Assembly: GCA_903910005.1 (NCBI GenBank) | Contig: CAIVXW010000492.1 | Coordinates: forward strand, 1-9,544 | DNA length: 9,544 nt | Source: an uncultured Methylococcaceae bacterium | GTDB lineage: Bacteria > Pseudomonadota > Gammaproteobacteria > Methylococcales > Methylococcaceae | Direction of reading: 5' to 3' | In this document: piece after piece, positions 1-7,054 of the stretch | Numbering within the stretch: the stretch's first letter is position 1 | Layout of the letters: each line of letters starts with the position of its first letter | Translations under genes and position numbers: made by a program | The notes under the pieces: generated by a model | What the model was told of the DNA's origin: nothing | Seen by the model: the letters and a program-made list of their open reading frames with translations, nothing else | Databases searched by the model: none

Positions 1-2
1 AT

Positions 3-1070
3 GTGGCCTATGAAATCCGGCTACTGGATGCGATTGAACAGGGCTGGCTGGTGCCTTTTCAGTATTTCGCCATCCATGATAAAACCGATTACTCATCCGT
101 AAGATGGACTGGCAGGGGGTATATTGAGGATGACCTTGATGCGGTGCTGATGCATGATACGCGAGCAGAACTTGCCTTCAACAATTTACGCAGGTTTCTC
201 CCTTCTTGCGGAAAAATAAAAGCACTGGCTTTCTGCTCGTCTCAAAAGCATGCCGGGTACATGAATGACAGGTTCAATGAACTGGGCAAGGGCATTGGCA
301 TGCGATCAATCTGTCTACTTGGACAGACCAGCCTGGAAGAGCGTGAAACGGCAATGCAGGAATTACAGAGCGAAAACAGTGATTTACAAATAATCTGCTC
401 GGTGGATATTTTTGGCGAAGGCATTGATATACCAGCAGTTTCCCATATCCTTTTTTTACGGCCAACACAATCATTTACCGTATTTCTGCAGCAGCTCGGC
501 AGAGGTTTGCGGCACTACAGGGAAAAGGAATATCTTGTTGCTCTGGATTTTGTGGGCAATTTTCAGCAGTCGTACATCGCCCAGCTTGCAGTTCAGGGGT
601 ATACCAGTGTGGAAGAATACAGGCAAATTAGACAAACAAGGGCGTCCGAGAAAAAATTACCGGCCACTTGTCATGTGTCTGTTGACACTGAAGTAGTTCG
701 TATCTGGGAAGAAAATATCAGACAGATTGTAAAACCGAAAGGCTCAGCAGCAACAAAGCGTTCGGTTCAGATCCCTTACACTGCCAGGTCTCAAGATGGC
801 TATACCCAAGCAATAAGGCTTATTGTGGCAAACGACAGACACGCCGGTCAATGGATCCATATCTTCGACAAAACCGGGTATAACGCAGCGATGGACATTG
901 AAATCGGAAATGACCAAAACTTCCTTGCCTGGACAAATGTGGCGTATAACGACATCAGTCGATTTCCGGCCAGAATCAGGGCAGCGGCTACTGCCTTGTT
1001 CATGGAGGGGTTGCGGGGGGAATTCAGAATTGAAGCAAGTAATGCTGTAATTACAATTACAAGGAAGTAG
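3..1070 (+). CDS. Superfamily 2 DEAD/DEAH-type helicase, C-terminal part (5' end outside window)
   Basis: The frame is open from the window edge, so the GTG at 3 is probably an internal codon; the Walker A and DEAD/DEAH half lies upstream and is not visible. What remains is the second RecA-like helicase lobe. Motif V reads DIFGEGIDIPAV at about residues 135-146 and motif VI reads QQLGRGLR at 163-170, followed by KEYLVALDFVGN. This pattern belongs to the group of SF2 helicases often joined to PLD-like nuclease or DUF3427 modules in restriction and defence proteins. The roughly 170 residues after the helicase lobe include FPARIRAAATAL near the end; I do not recognise this tail with certainty. 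An ATP-dependent DNA translocation role is expected from the family; a defence role is only inference. Base composition is lower in GC than the downstream genes (22/60 G+C at 361-420, 24/60 at 601-660), which fits horizontal acquisition. Confidence 0.82.
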   Translation: MAYEIRLLDAIEQGWLVPFQYFAIHDKTDYSSVRWTGRGYIEDDLDAVLMHDTRAELAFNNLRRFLPSCGKIKALAFCSSQKHAGYMNDRFNELGKGIGMRSICLLGQTSLEERETAMQELQSENSDLQIICSVDIFGEGIDIPAVSHILFLRPTQSFTVFLQQLGRGLRHYREKEYLVALDFVGNFQQSYIAQLAVQGYTSVEEYRQIRQTRASEKKLPATCHVSVDTEVVRIWEENIRQIVKPKGSAATKRSVQIPYTARSQDGYTQAIRLIVANDRHAGQWIHIFDKTGYNAAMDIEIGNDQNFLAWTNVAYNDISRFPARIRAAATALFMEGLRGEFRIEASNAVITITRK

Positions 1071-1088
1071 CTGCCCGATAGTCCCTTA

Positions 1089-1247
1089 CTGCCAGATAGG
1101 GGTAGGGAAGGCTTGCCTTTCAAATGCTCCCCGGTTGGCCCGGACTTTCTCCCTGGCCAGCCGCAGGGTTTTCAATGACCACACCGTGTTCATCAGGCTG
1201 TACCATTTGCCTCCTTCGACACCGCGTTCGGCCTGGCGGACTGTCGG
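1089..1247 (-). pseudogene. Fragment of group II intron reverse transcriptase/maturase (N-terminal piece)
   Basis: Reading the minus strand from 1247 to 1125 gives about 41 codons after an in-frame stop (TAA at 1250-1248). They include RQAERGVEGGKWYSLM and then REKVRANRGA. The pattern of a 'GGKWYSL(M/I)DKV' stretch followed by 'W.KV(K/R)AN.GA' is typical of the start of LtrA-like group II intron proteins, just before the first reverse transcriptase motif (G.DG). After RGA the similarity ends: the expected GVDG is absent and the frame stops at 1088-1086. The fragment has no plausible start and lacks all catalytic RT motifs, so it is a relic. It was identified from memory of the family pattern, not by alignment. 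Confidence 0.62.
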
Positions 1248-1255
1248 TTAACAGC

Positions 1256-1353
1256 ACCACCCCGTCAGGCTGCGCCTGCCACCCCTCCGGTGGAGGGGAA
1301 TTTTGGCAGGGGTATTCCCCTCCTCTGGAGGGGTGCCCGAAGGGCGGGGTGGT
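1256..1353. repeat. Imperfect inverted repeat of GC-rich hairpins (MITE/REP-like)
   Basis: The left arm (about 1256-1301) and right arm (about 1314-1353) are imperfect reverse complements: each carries ACCACCCCG at the outside, CACCCCTCC in the middle and GGAGGGGAAT at the inside, with a 12-base centre. Within the arms are four small palindromes: CAGGC/GCCTG (1266-1278), CCCCTCC/GGAGGGG (1282-1298), CCCCTCC/GGAGGGG (1317-1333) and GCCC-GAA-GGGC (1335-1345). Similar 'ACCCCTCC...GGAGGGG' modules occur as scattered intergenic repeats in many bacterial genomes. It lies between two convergent genes (helicase and rlmI), so the hairpins could also act as a bidirectional transcription barrier. No long T-run follows on either strand, so a classical terminator is not claimed. 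Confidence 0.72.
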
Positions 1354-1382
1354 CGTTGGGGGTCTTTCATCGACCGGCTCGG

Positions 1383-2582
1383 CTACAAACTGCGGTCTAC
1401 GTGGGCAAACAAGGCCTTGAGATAATCGGTTTCGGGGATGGCGGGATGAATCGGGTGATCGGCCGCCTGGCCTCCCCGGGCAATCAGTACCAGGTGGCGG
1501 TCGAGGTGGCGGGCCGTGCCGCGCAGCAGATCGTGCAGGGTGGCCGGTTCAAGATGAAACGAACAGGATGCCGATACCAGTAATCCGCCGGGGTTCAGTA
1601 CCTGAATGGCCGCCTGATTAAGACGACGGTAGGCCTCCACGCCCTGTGTGACATCCTTGCGCCGTTTGATGAAGGCCGGTGGGTCGGCGATCACGATGTC
1701 ATAGCGTTGCCGTTCTTCCCGGGCCTGCCGGAGAAAATCGAAGACATCTTCCGCTACAGTGCTGACCCGGTTTGCCACGTTGTTGCGGGCGGCGTTGTCC
1801 TGGGCCAGTGACAGGGCCGGTTCCGAACTGTCGACCAGATTGACCCGCGTCGCACCCGCCACGGCGGCCTGGATACCCCAGGCTCCGCTGTAGGCGAACA
1901 GGTCGAGTACCCGTTTGCCAGCCGCCCAGTGGGCCAGACGGGCCCGGTTGTCGCGGTGGTCGTAGAACCACCCGGTTTTTTGTCCGGCGGCCGGGTCAAT
2001 GCGAAACTGACAGCCGTTTTCATGCAGGATCACGCTGTCGGGCAGGGTTCCCACAGCCACCCGGGTGTAGGACTCCAGCCCTTCCAGATCACGCAGGGCC
2101 GCCGTGTTGCGTAGCACCACGGCAGTCGGCCTGAACAGTTCATCCAGTGCCGCCAGCAGCGGGTCGAGCAGTTTTTCCGCCCCGGCCGTCGTGGTCTGAA
2201 CCGAAAAAACCGGGCCAAACCGGTCAATCACCACGCCCGGCAAACCGTCGCTTTCGCCATACACCAGACGGTAGCAGGGCTGAGGGAACAGGCGTTCACG
2301 CAGGGCCAATGCCCGCCGCAGTCGTTCAATCAGGAAGGCCGAATCAATGACAATCCCGGGGTTGCGGGTCAGGATACGGGCCGAAATGAGCGAGGCCGGG
2401 TTGACATAGGCCAACCCCAGGGCGTCGCCCCGGGCATTTTCCACAACCGCCATCGCGCCCGCCGCAAAGGCCTTGAGCGGGGTGGCGGCAATGTCAACTT
2501 CATTGCTGAAAATCCACAAATGACCGGCCTTGATGCGTTGATCTTCGTTTTTTTTGAGACGGAGCAGCGGGTAATGACTCAT
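1383..2582 (-). CDS. rlmI: 23S rRNA (cytosine-5)-methyltransferase RlmI-type
   Basis: The 399-residue product is full length for RlmI (E. coli RlmI is about 396). RlmI is an SAM-dependent enzyme that methylates C1962 of 23S rRNA. The N-terminal PUA-like RNA-binding domain is seen in residues about 5-75 (KAGHLWIFSNEVD). The central linker holds GESDGLPGVVIDR (109-121). The Rossmann methyltransferase domain follows, with QKTGWFYDHR (201-210), SAM motif I VLDLFAYSGAWG (225-236), DPPAF (300-304) and SASCSFH (337-343), whose cysteine is the likely catalytic nucleophile by family analogy. The ATG at 2582 overlaps the stop of the upstream ftsY frame as ATGA. There is no strong ribosome binding site, so translational coupling is likely. 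It is the last gene of the minus-strand block, with the hairpin repeat about 30 bases downstream. Paralogous RlmK/RlmL-type enzymes are less likely because of length and motif order. Confidence 0.93.
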   Translation of the reverse strand: MSHYPLLRLKKNEDQRIKAGHLWIFSNEVDIAATPLKAFAAGAMAVVENARGDALGLAYVNPASLISARILTRNPGIVIDSAFLIERLRRALALRERLFPQPCYRLVYGESDGLPGVVIDRFGPVFSVQTTTAGAEKLLDPLLAALDELFRPTAVVLRNTAALRDLEGLESYTRVAVGTLPDSVILHENGCQFRIDPAAGQKTGWFYDHRDNRARLAHWAAGKRVLDLFAYSGAWGIQAAVAGATRVNLVDSSEPALSLAQDNAARNNVANRVSTVAEDVFDFLRQAREERQRYDIVIADPPAFIKRRKDVTQGVEAYRRLNQAAIQVLNPGGLLVSASCSFHLEPATLHDLLRGTARHLDRHLVLIARGGQAADHPIHPAIPETDYLKALFAHVDRSL

Positions 2583-4555
2583 GTCGGATTCACCGTATCG
2601 GCAAACAGCGCGTCAATGAAGCGTTCTGCCTCAAAGTCCTGCAAATCATCAATGGTTTCACCCACCCCGATGAAGCGGATCGGAATGCCAAACTGCTGGG
2701 CCAGCGCAAAGATGACGCCGCCCTTGGCGGTGCCATCCAGTTTGGTCAGGGCAATACCGGTCAGGTTGACCGATTCGTTGAACTGACGGGCCTGCGCCAG
2801 GGCATTCTGGCCGGTACTGGCATCCAGTACCAGCAAGACTTCGTGCGGTGCCGTTTCGTCCAGCCGTCCGATTACCCGCCGGATTTTGCTCAGTTCTTCC
2901 ATGAGATTGGATTTGGTATGCAGTCGTCCGGCCGTGTCCGCGATCAACACTTCCACCCCACGGGCCTGGGCGGCCTGTACCGCATCGTGGATGACCGAGG
3001 CTGAATCCGCCCCGGTATGCTGGGCAATGACCGGTACCTGATTGCGTTCACCCCAGGTTTGCAGTTGTTCGACGGCCGCCGCCCGGAAGGTGTCCCCGGC
3101 GGCCAGCATGACGCTGTGCCCCTGTAGTTGCAGGCGTTTGGCCAGCTTGCCGATGGTGGTGGTTTTGCCTACACCGTTGACTCCGACTACCAGGATAATG
3201 TACGGGCGAACTTCCGGCGGAATGACCAGCGGCTGGCTGACCGGTGCCAGCACCTCGTGCAGGTAACCGCGAACCCGCTGTTCCAGTGAGGGGCCGTTCG
3301 GGTCGGCATCACGGCTGCCCTGTTTGAGGAAGCCGACGATCTCGCGGGTCACCGTCACCCCCACATCCGCCATGATGAGTTGGGTTTCAACCTCTTCCAG
3401 GGCTTCGGCATCCAGGGTACTGCGTCCCACCAGACTGGACAGAAAGCCGCTGATGCCACTGCGGGTTTTACCCAGTTGCCCCCTCAGACGTAAAAACAGC
3501 CCGTCGGCGGTGGGAGGAATCGCGCTGATTTCGCCGCGCCCTGCGGGAACTGCCACACCGGTCGGGCTGACGGTCACCCCGGCTTCGGCGGGAATGGTCG
3601 CAGCCAGCGGCAGTCTGGCATAAAGGAAAATGTGCAGGACGTCGAGCCAGAGCAGCACCGCGATTGCACTGTGAGCCAGGGCAACGTGCGGCGGCAGACG
3701 GAACAGGATGGCGGCAATCCCCAGGCTGATTTCAGTCAGCAGCAACATGCTCAAAAACAGCCCGGCCTTGCTGACGCCAGGGATCCGCCGGTTGGAAGAG
3801 CTGGCCATGGCCAGCAGGCTCAATACCAGAAAAACCGGGATGGCACCGACCCGGTGTACCCAGTGTATCGCCACCCTGGCGGATTCACCGACGCTGTGGG
3901 TCAGGTCGAAGCCTTCGGCATAATCGGCATCCGGCCAGACCTGCCCCAGGCAGGTGGGAAAATCAGGGCAGGCGAGTCCGGCGTGATGGCTGGATACCCA
4001 GCCACCGGCTGCCAGTTGCAGCAGCAGTAACAGCAAACCCAGACCACTCAGCCCGCGCAACAGCGGTGTCCTGGCCAGCGGTGGTGGCCGCTCGCTGGCA
4101 CTGAAGTAAGCACCGTACAAGGCCGTCAGGCTCAGGAATGCCAGTAACAGGTGGGCCGTGACCACCACCGGCAGCAGTCGCAGGGTCACGGTGAAATAGC
4201 CCAGGGCAATTTGTCCGCCCAGAAGCAGGATAAATCCGTAGACCCGGGCTGCCGCCTGAACCCGACGGGTTTTGAGGGTGAATACCAGACCGGCCAGCAG
4301 CAGGGCTACACCGGCCAGGCCGACCGCCAGATAACGGTGGGTCAGGGCTTTCCAGGCTTTAACTGCCTCAAACGGGGGAGCCCCCGGAAACTGCGGCAAC
4401 ACCTCACCCGCCTGAGGTAGCGTGACGATGGCCTGACCATAACATAAGGGCCAGTCGGGGCAGCCGAGACCTGCCTGGGTCACCCGGAGCCAGGCTCCCA
4501 TGACGATGAGACAGACGGCCAGAAGCAGGCCGATAAGGGTGATATGCTTGAACAT
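2579..4555 (-). CDS. ctaA-ftsY: Fusion: heme A synthase (COX15/CtaA) + SRP receptor GTPase FtsY
   Basis: One uninterrupted frame encodes 658 residues from the ATG at 4555. Residues 1-315 are COX15/CtaA, which oxidises the heme O methyl group to make heme A. They show about eight membrane segments, conserved histidines H63 (ALTHRYLA), H135 (VTAHLLLAF), H231/H234 (HWVHRVG) and H295 (ALAHSAIA), and two extracytoplasmic cysteine pairs (C32/C38 in GCPDWPLCYG; C196/C202 in ACPDFPTC). Residues about 316-350 are an Ala/Pro/Val-rich linker with no stop. Residues 351-658 are a complete FtsY NG domain: N-domain helices, then G1 GVNGVGKTTT (458-467), DTFRAAAVEQL (488-498), G3 DTAGRLHTKSN (540-550), G4 TKLDGTAKGG (604-613) and GVGE (630-633). 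FtsY normally binds SRP Ffh and docks ribosomes at the membrane; here no acidic A domain is present and the CtaA part would be the anchor. The frame is open up to 4786, but that extension is an Arg/Lys-rich shadow of the upstream gene. The only SD-like GGAGG lies about 19 bases before the ATG, which is unusually far. The alternative is two separate proteins, with ftsY starting at the GTG at 3577. Confidence 0.88.
   Translation of the reverse strand: MFKHITLIGLLLAVCLIVMGAWLRVTQAGLGCPDWPLCYGQAIVTLPQAGEVLPQFPGAPPFEAVKAWKALTHRYLAVGLAGVALLLAGLVFTLKTRRVQAAARVYGFILLLGGQIALGYFTVTLRLLPVVVTAHLLLAFLSLTALYGAYFSASERPPPLARTPLLRGLSGLGLLLLLLQLAAGGWVSSHHAGLACPDFPTCLGQVWPDADYAEGFDLTHSVGESARVAIHWVHRVGAIPVFLVLSLLAMASSSNRRIPGVSKAGLFLSMLLLTEISLGIAAILFRLPPHVALAHSAIAVLLWLDVLHIFLYARLPLAATIPAEAGVTVSPTGVAVPAGRGEISAIPPTADGLFLRLRGQLGKTRSGISGFLSSLVGRSTLDAEALEEVETQLIMADVGVTVTREIVGFLKQGSRDADPNGPSLEQRVRGYLHEVLAPVSQPLVIPPEVRPYIILVVGVNGVGKTTTIGKLAKRLQLQGHSVMLAAGDTFRAAAVEQLQTWGERNQVPVIAQHTGADSASVIHDAVQAAQARGVEVLIADTAGRLHTKSNLMEELSKIRRVIGRLDETAPHEVLLVLDASTGQNALAQARQFNESVNLTGIALTKLDGTAKGGVIFALAQQFGIPIRFIGVGETIDDLQDFEAERFIDALFADTVNPT
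3574..3577 (-). other. GTGA motif at the CtaA/FtsY junction (possible ancestral stop/start overlap)
   Basis: At codon 327 of the fused frame, in the linker, a GTG (3577-3575) is in frame with FtsY. The overlapping TGA (3576-3574) is a stop in the next frame. Translation from this GTG would give a 332-residue FtsY NG protein. The 4-base overlap resembles the ATGA overlaps at three other junctions of this block. The sequence before it (AAGCCGG) is not a convincing ribosome binding site. This marks a testable site, not a proven start. Confidence 0.3.
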
Positions 4556-4576
4556 GATGATGCTGTTGTTATTGTC

Positions 4577-4615
4577 CTCCCGGCCTGATGCGCTGGCGGC
4601 AATCCAGACCGGGAG
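4577..4615 (-). promoter_or_regulatory. Hairpin over the SD-like sequence in the ctaA-ftsY leader
   Basis: Perfect 7-base arms, CTCCCGG and CCGGGAG, flank a 25-base loop in the 136-base leader between the DUF4340 stop and the ATG at 4555. In mRNA the 3' arm covers the GGAG of the only purine-rich SD-like sequence before the gene, so the structure could limit initiation. It is not followed by a U-run, so it does not look like an intrinsic terminator. Function is inference; the arms are seen directly. Confidence 0.35.
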
Positions 4616-4691
4616 TCGCTTGATGGTACCGGCGTGTCGGGGTGGCGGGCGGATGTCCCGATGACAGGTTTGATTCCGCCCGAACCGGCGT

Positions 4692-5666
4692 TTACTCCTC
4701 GCTGCGTTCCGGTTCTTCCCCGTCCTCGCCCGGGTCTTCGCCCTGATATTGCCCCTCATCGGCACCTTCATCAGTGTCCAGGTCACTGTCCATGACCTGC
4801 CCGGCTGGTTCCGGTTTGGCCAGATCCCGGGCCTTGGTGGCCGGTTTGGGTTGATTCAGGAGCTGACTGGCGGTTTCGGCGGTGATTTCATAGCGCAGGC
4901 CCAGATCGGGACGGGACAGTACCAGATCAGGTTCGCGCTGCACGATGACAAATTCCACGACATGGCCTTCGCTCAGGCCGATGCGGATGGTATCTCCCTG
5001 AACCGGTTTGTCTTCGCGGCCGATATCAATGGCACGGGCACTGCCCCAGAGGGTCAACAGTTCGCTCATGCCGCCATTGCCTTCGACCGGCGGTTCCCGT
5101 GTCCACTTGCCATCGGCACCGAGGGTGGCCTTGAGGCCCGGCAACTGGATTTCGCGGATTTTGGCCGCATCCGGCAACAGTTTCTTGTCGACATAATCGG
5201 TGGCTGCCGCCGTGAGATGATGAAAGAAATCATCACTGACCAGATGCAGGCTGTCGCCTACCTGCACGTAACGGCGCAGATTGATGGGGTCACTGCTACC
5301 AAAGGTGAATACCGTTTCTCCCAAAGACAGAACCGCCCGGGGTTTATCCAGTTCAAACGGTGCCAGATTGGCCGGATCCGCCGGGTAACGCGCTTCACTG
5401 TTGACCCGGGCAATATCAATCAACTGGTTGATGCGTATCTCATTGGCCGGTGCCTTGAACGGTTCAGCCAGTGCCCAGTGCCCGTTGATTTTCTCGAAAC
5501 GGATTGACTCCCGGTTTTTGAGGGTGATGGTCGTCAGGGCTTTGGCGTCGATCACCGCCAGCGGATGGGTTTCCGGTTTGGTTTTGCCCGGTTCCAGCAG
5601 AACCAGTGTACCCAGTGCCACCGCAATGGCCACCAGAATCAGGTTAAGGGTGGTGCGTGAATTCAT
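4692..5666 (-). CDS. DUF4340 domain protein with acidic C-terminal tail
   Basis: The 324-residue protein starts with a single N-terminal membrane helix (about residues 8-25, LNLILVAIAVALGTLVLL). A soluble beta-rich region follows with TITLKNRESIRFEK, HWALAEPFKAPANEIRIN and the FELDKPRAVLSLGE stretch, the hallmark pattern of DUF4340. Proteins of this family are regularly encoded directly after GldG-type proteins and are thought to be extracytoplasmic partners of the ABC module; their molecular function is not known. The last ~32 residues are almost entirely Asp/Glu/Gly/Gln (DSDLDTDEGADEGQYQG onward), a low-complexity tail that may be an extension peculiar to this lineage. The ATG at 5666 shares one base with the gldG stop (TGATG) and has a good AGGAG six bases upstream, which fixes the start. 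A 136-base leader separates it from the CtaA-FtsY start. Confidence 0.85.
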   Translation of the reverse strand: MNSRTTLNLILVAIAVALGTLVLLEPGKTKPETHPLAVIDAKALTTITLKNRESIRFEKINGHWALAEPFKAPANEIRINQLIDIARVNSEARYPADPANLAPFELDKPRAVLSLGETVFTFGSSDPINLRRYVQVGDSLHLVSDDFFHHLTAAATDYVDKKLLPDAAKIREIQLPGLKATLGADGKWTREPPVEGNGGMSELLTLWGSARAIDIGREDKPVQGDTIRIGLSEGHVVEFVIVQREPDLVLSRPDLGLRYEITAETASQLLNQPKPATKARDLAKPEPAGQVMDSDLDTDEGADEGQYQGEDPGEDGEEPERSEE

Positions 5667-7054
5667 CAGCGTCTCCTGCGTTGGAACCAGATGGCGGTTC
5701 CCGTACCTATGAGGATGAGGGGTAACAGAATCAGAAAGCCCAGTGCAATCAGTCCCTGTGCCAGCGGGCTGAGGTCAAGTTTACGGTCCGGTGAGGGCTT
5801 GATCGGCACGTTGATGAAGGCATCGTTCTGTCCCAGCCATTGCACCATATTCATTCCAAGGTCGATATTGCCCGCGCTGCCCAGGTAGTTGTTGGCCAGA
5901 AAATCGCCATCACCGATTACCAGGATACGTTGCTCGGCCGGTTTGTCTGCGCCGGGCTGGTCGGTGGCGGTTTTCTGCCCGGACGGTTTGGGCCGGGTCA
6001 GGGCATACCCGATGTCCAGCGGGCCAGCCCGCTCGCCCCGGCCCGCGTCAAACTGGATTTTACCCTCAATGGGTCCGGTTTCGGTCCAGGAACGGCTCAG
6101 GGTACTCAGCAGCGGCTCTGCCTCGAAATCGCCACCGGCGGGTTTTTCCAGGGCGACTGCCGCAGGAAACAGGGTCATGGTGGCAAAATTGGCGGTGACC
6201 GGATGAGGCGGGTACTCCGCTACCAAAGCCAAACCGGGGTCGCTGAGTCCGAACAACCGGGTCGAGGCATCCACCACCGTACCGGGCAGGAATTTGATGC
6301 CCAGTTGCTCTGCCAATGGTGCCAGCGCGGTTTGTTCGCCCGGATCGCTCAACCACCAGAAATTTCCGCCCTTGCGGAGGTAATCCTGGATCACACCCAG
6401 TTCGCCCGGCAGTAGTTTGGCATGGGGTCCGGCCAGCACCAGCACACTGATGTTGTCCGGCAGGGTCGGGTTGGTGGCCAGATTGACCGTGGAGATCAGC
6501 AGTCCCTTACGCTCCAGTTCTGCCCCGAACTGGCCAAGGTCGTGATCGGCCTGACCCTGGGGGGAGCGTTCACCGTGTCCCTGGATGAACACGATGCGCC
6601 GTTCCTGCCCTGACGCCAGCCGTTGCAGGGCATTGGTCAACGCACTTTCGGTGGGTTCCGCAACCTTCTCGTTACGTCCCTGATAATCCAGCAGCAGTTC
6701 TCCGTCGATGGTAATGCCAATCTCCCTGACCTTGTCCGGCTGGACATCGGGATTGACGAATTCCAGGGTCAGATCCTGCTTGTGGCGGCTGTAGCGTTCG
6801 ATCTGTTCCTTTATCCGCTGACGTTGCTGGGGGTTTTCACGGGCATAGACGGTGATCCTGAGCGGACCCTGCAACTGGTTCAGCACGGTTTTGCTGGCTT
6901 CCGACAGGCTATGCCGATTGCCGTAAGTCCAGTCAAACTGGGCGGTATAACGGGTACTCAGCCAGGCGGTAAGCCCGGTGATTACCAGAAACAGCAGGGA
7001 AAACAGGGTATTTTGCAGACGAATTTCAAGGTGGGTTCTACGATTGATCTTCAT
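5666..7054 (-). CDS. gldG: GldG-type ABC transporter-associated protein
   Basis: From the ATG at 7054 the product is 462 residues. It has an N-terminal membrane helix (about 15-32), a large extracytoplasmic region, a C-terminal membrane helix (about 434-456) and a terminal RRRR, so both ends are cytoplasmic. Family hallmarks are DWTYGNRHSLSEASKTVL (41-58), LRITVYARENP (65-75), RRIVFIQGHGE (152-162), the ISVLVLAGP strand and RILVIGDGDFLANNY near the C-terminus. This matches the GldG/ABC-type 'uncharacterised transport system' domain (PF09822 type). In Bacteroidetes GldG works with GldA and GldF in gliding and secretion; in proteobacteria its substrate is unknown. A longer open frame to 7246 exists, but its extra residues are a shadow of the permease gene. 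The chosen ATG overlaps the permease stop as ATGA, implying coupled translation. Confidence 0.86.
   Translation of the reverse strand: MKINRRTHLEIRLQNTLFSLLFLVITGLTAWLSTRYTAQFDWTYGNRHSLSEASKTVLNQLQGPLRITVYARENPQQRQRIKEQIERYSRHKQDLTLEFVNPDVQPDKVREIGITIDGELLLDYQGRNEKVAEPTESALTNALQRLASGQERRIVFIQGHGERSPQGQADHDLGQFGAELERKGLLISTVNLATNPTLPDNISVLVLAGPHAKLLPGELGVIQDYLRKGGNFWWLSDPGEQTALAPLAEQLGIKFLPGTVVDASTRLFGLSDPGLALVAEYPPHPVTANFATMTLFPAAVALEKPAGGDFEAEPLLSTLSRSWTETGPIEGKIQFDAGRGERAGPLDIGYALTRPKPSGQKTATDQPGADKPAEQRILVIGDGDFLANNYLGSAGNIDLGMNMVQWLGQNDAFINVPIKPSPDRKLDLSPLAQGLIALGFLILLPLILIGTGTAIWFQRRRR

Noticed and set aside
1071..1122. Possible terminator after the helicase (CCCTTAC...GTAGGG around 1083-1107)
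   Set aside because: The stem needs a bulge, has a long loop and no T-run follows; too weak to list as a feature.
4556..4786. 77-residue N-terminal extension of the CtaA-FtsY frame up to an ATG at 4786
   Set aside because: It overlaps the 3' end of the DUF4340 gene and is Arg/Lys/Pro-rich, as expected from a shadow of an acidic-tail coding sequence; CtaA homology and the first membrane helix begin at the ATG at 4555.
4749..5507. Long plus-strand open frame (252 codons) opposite the DUF4340 gene
   Set aside because: Antisense shadow of a gene with a good ribosome binding site and family pattern; no domain recognised.
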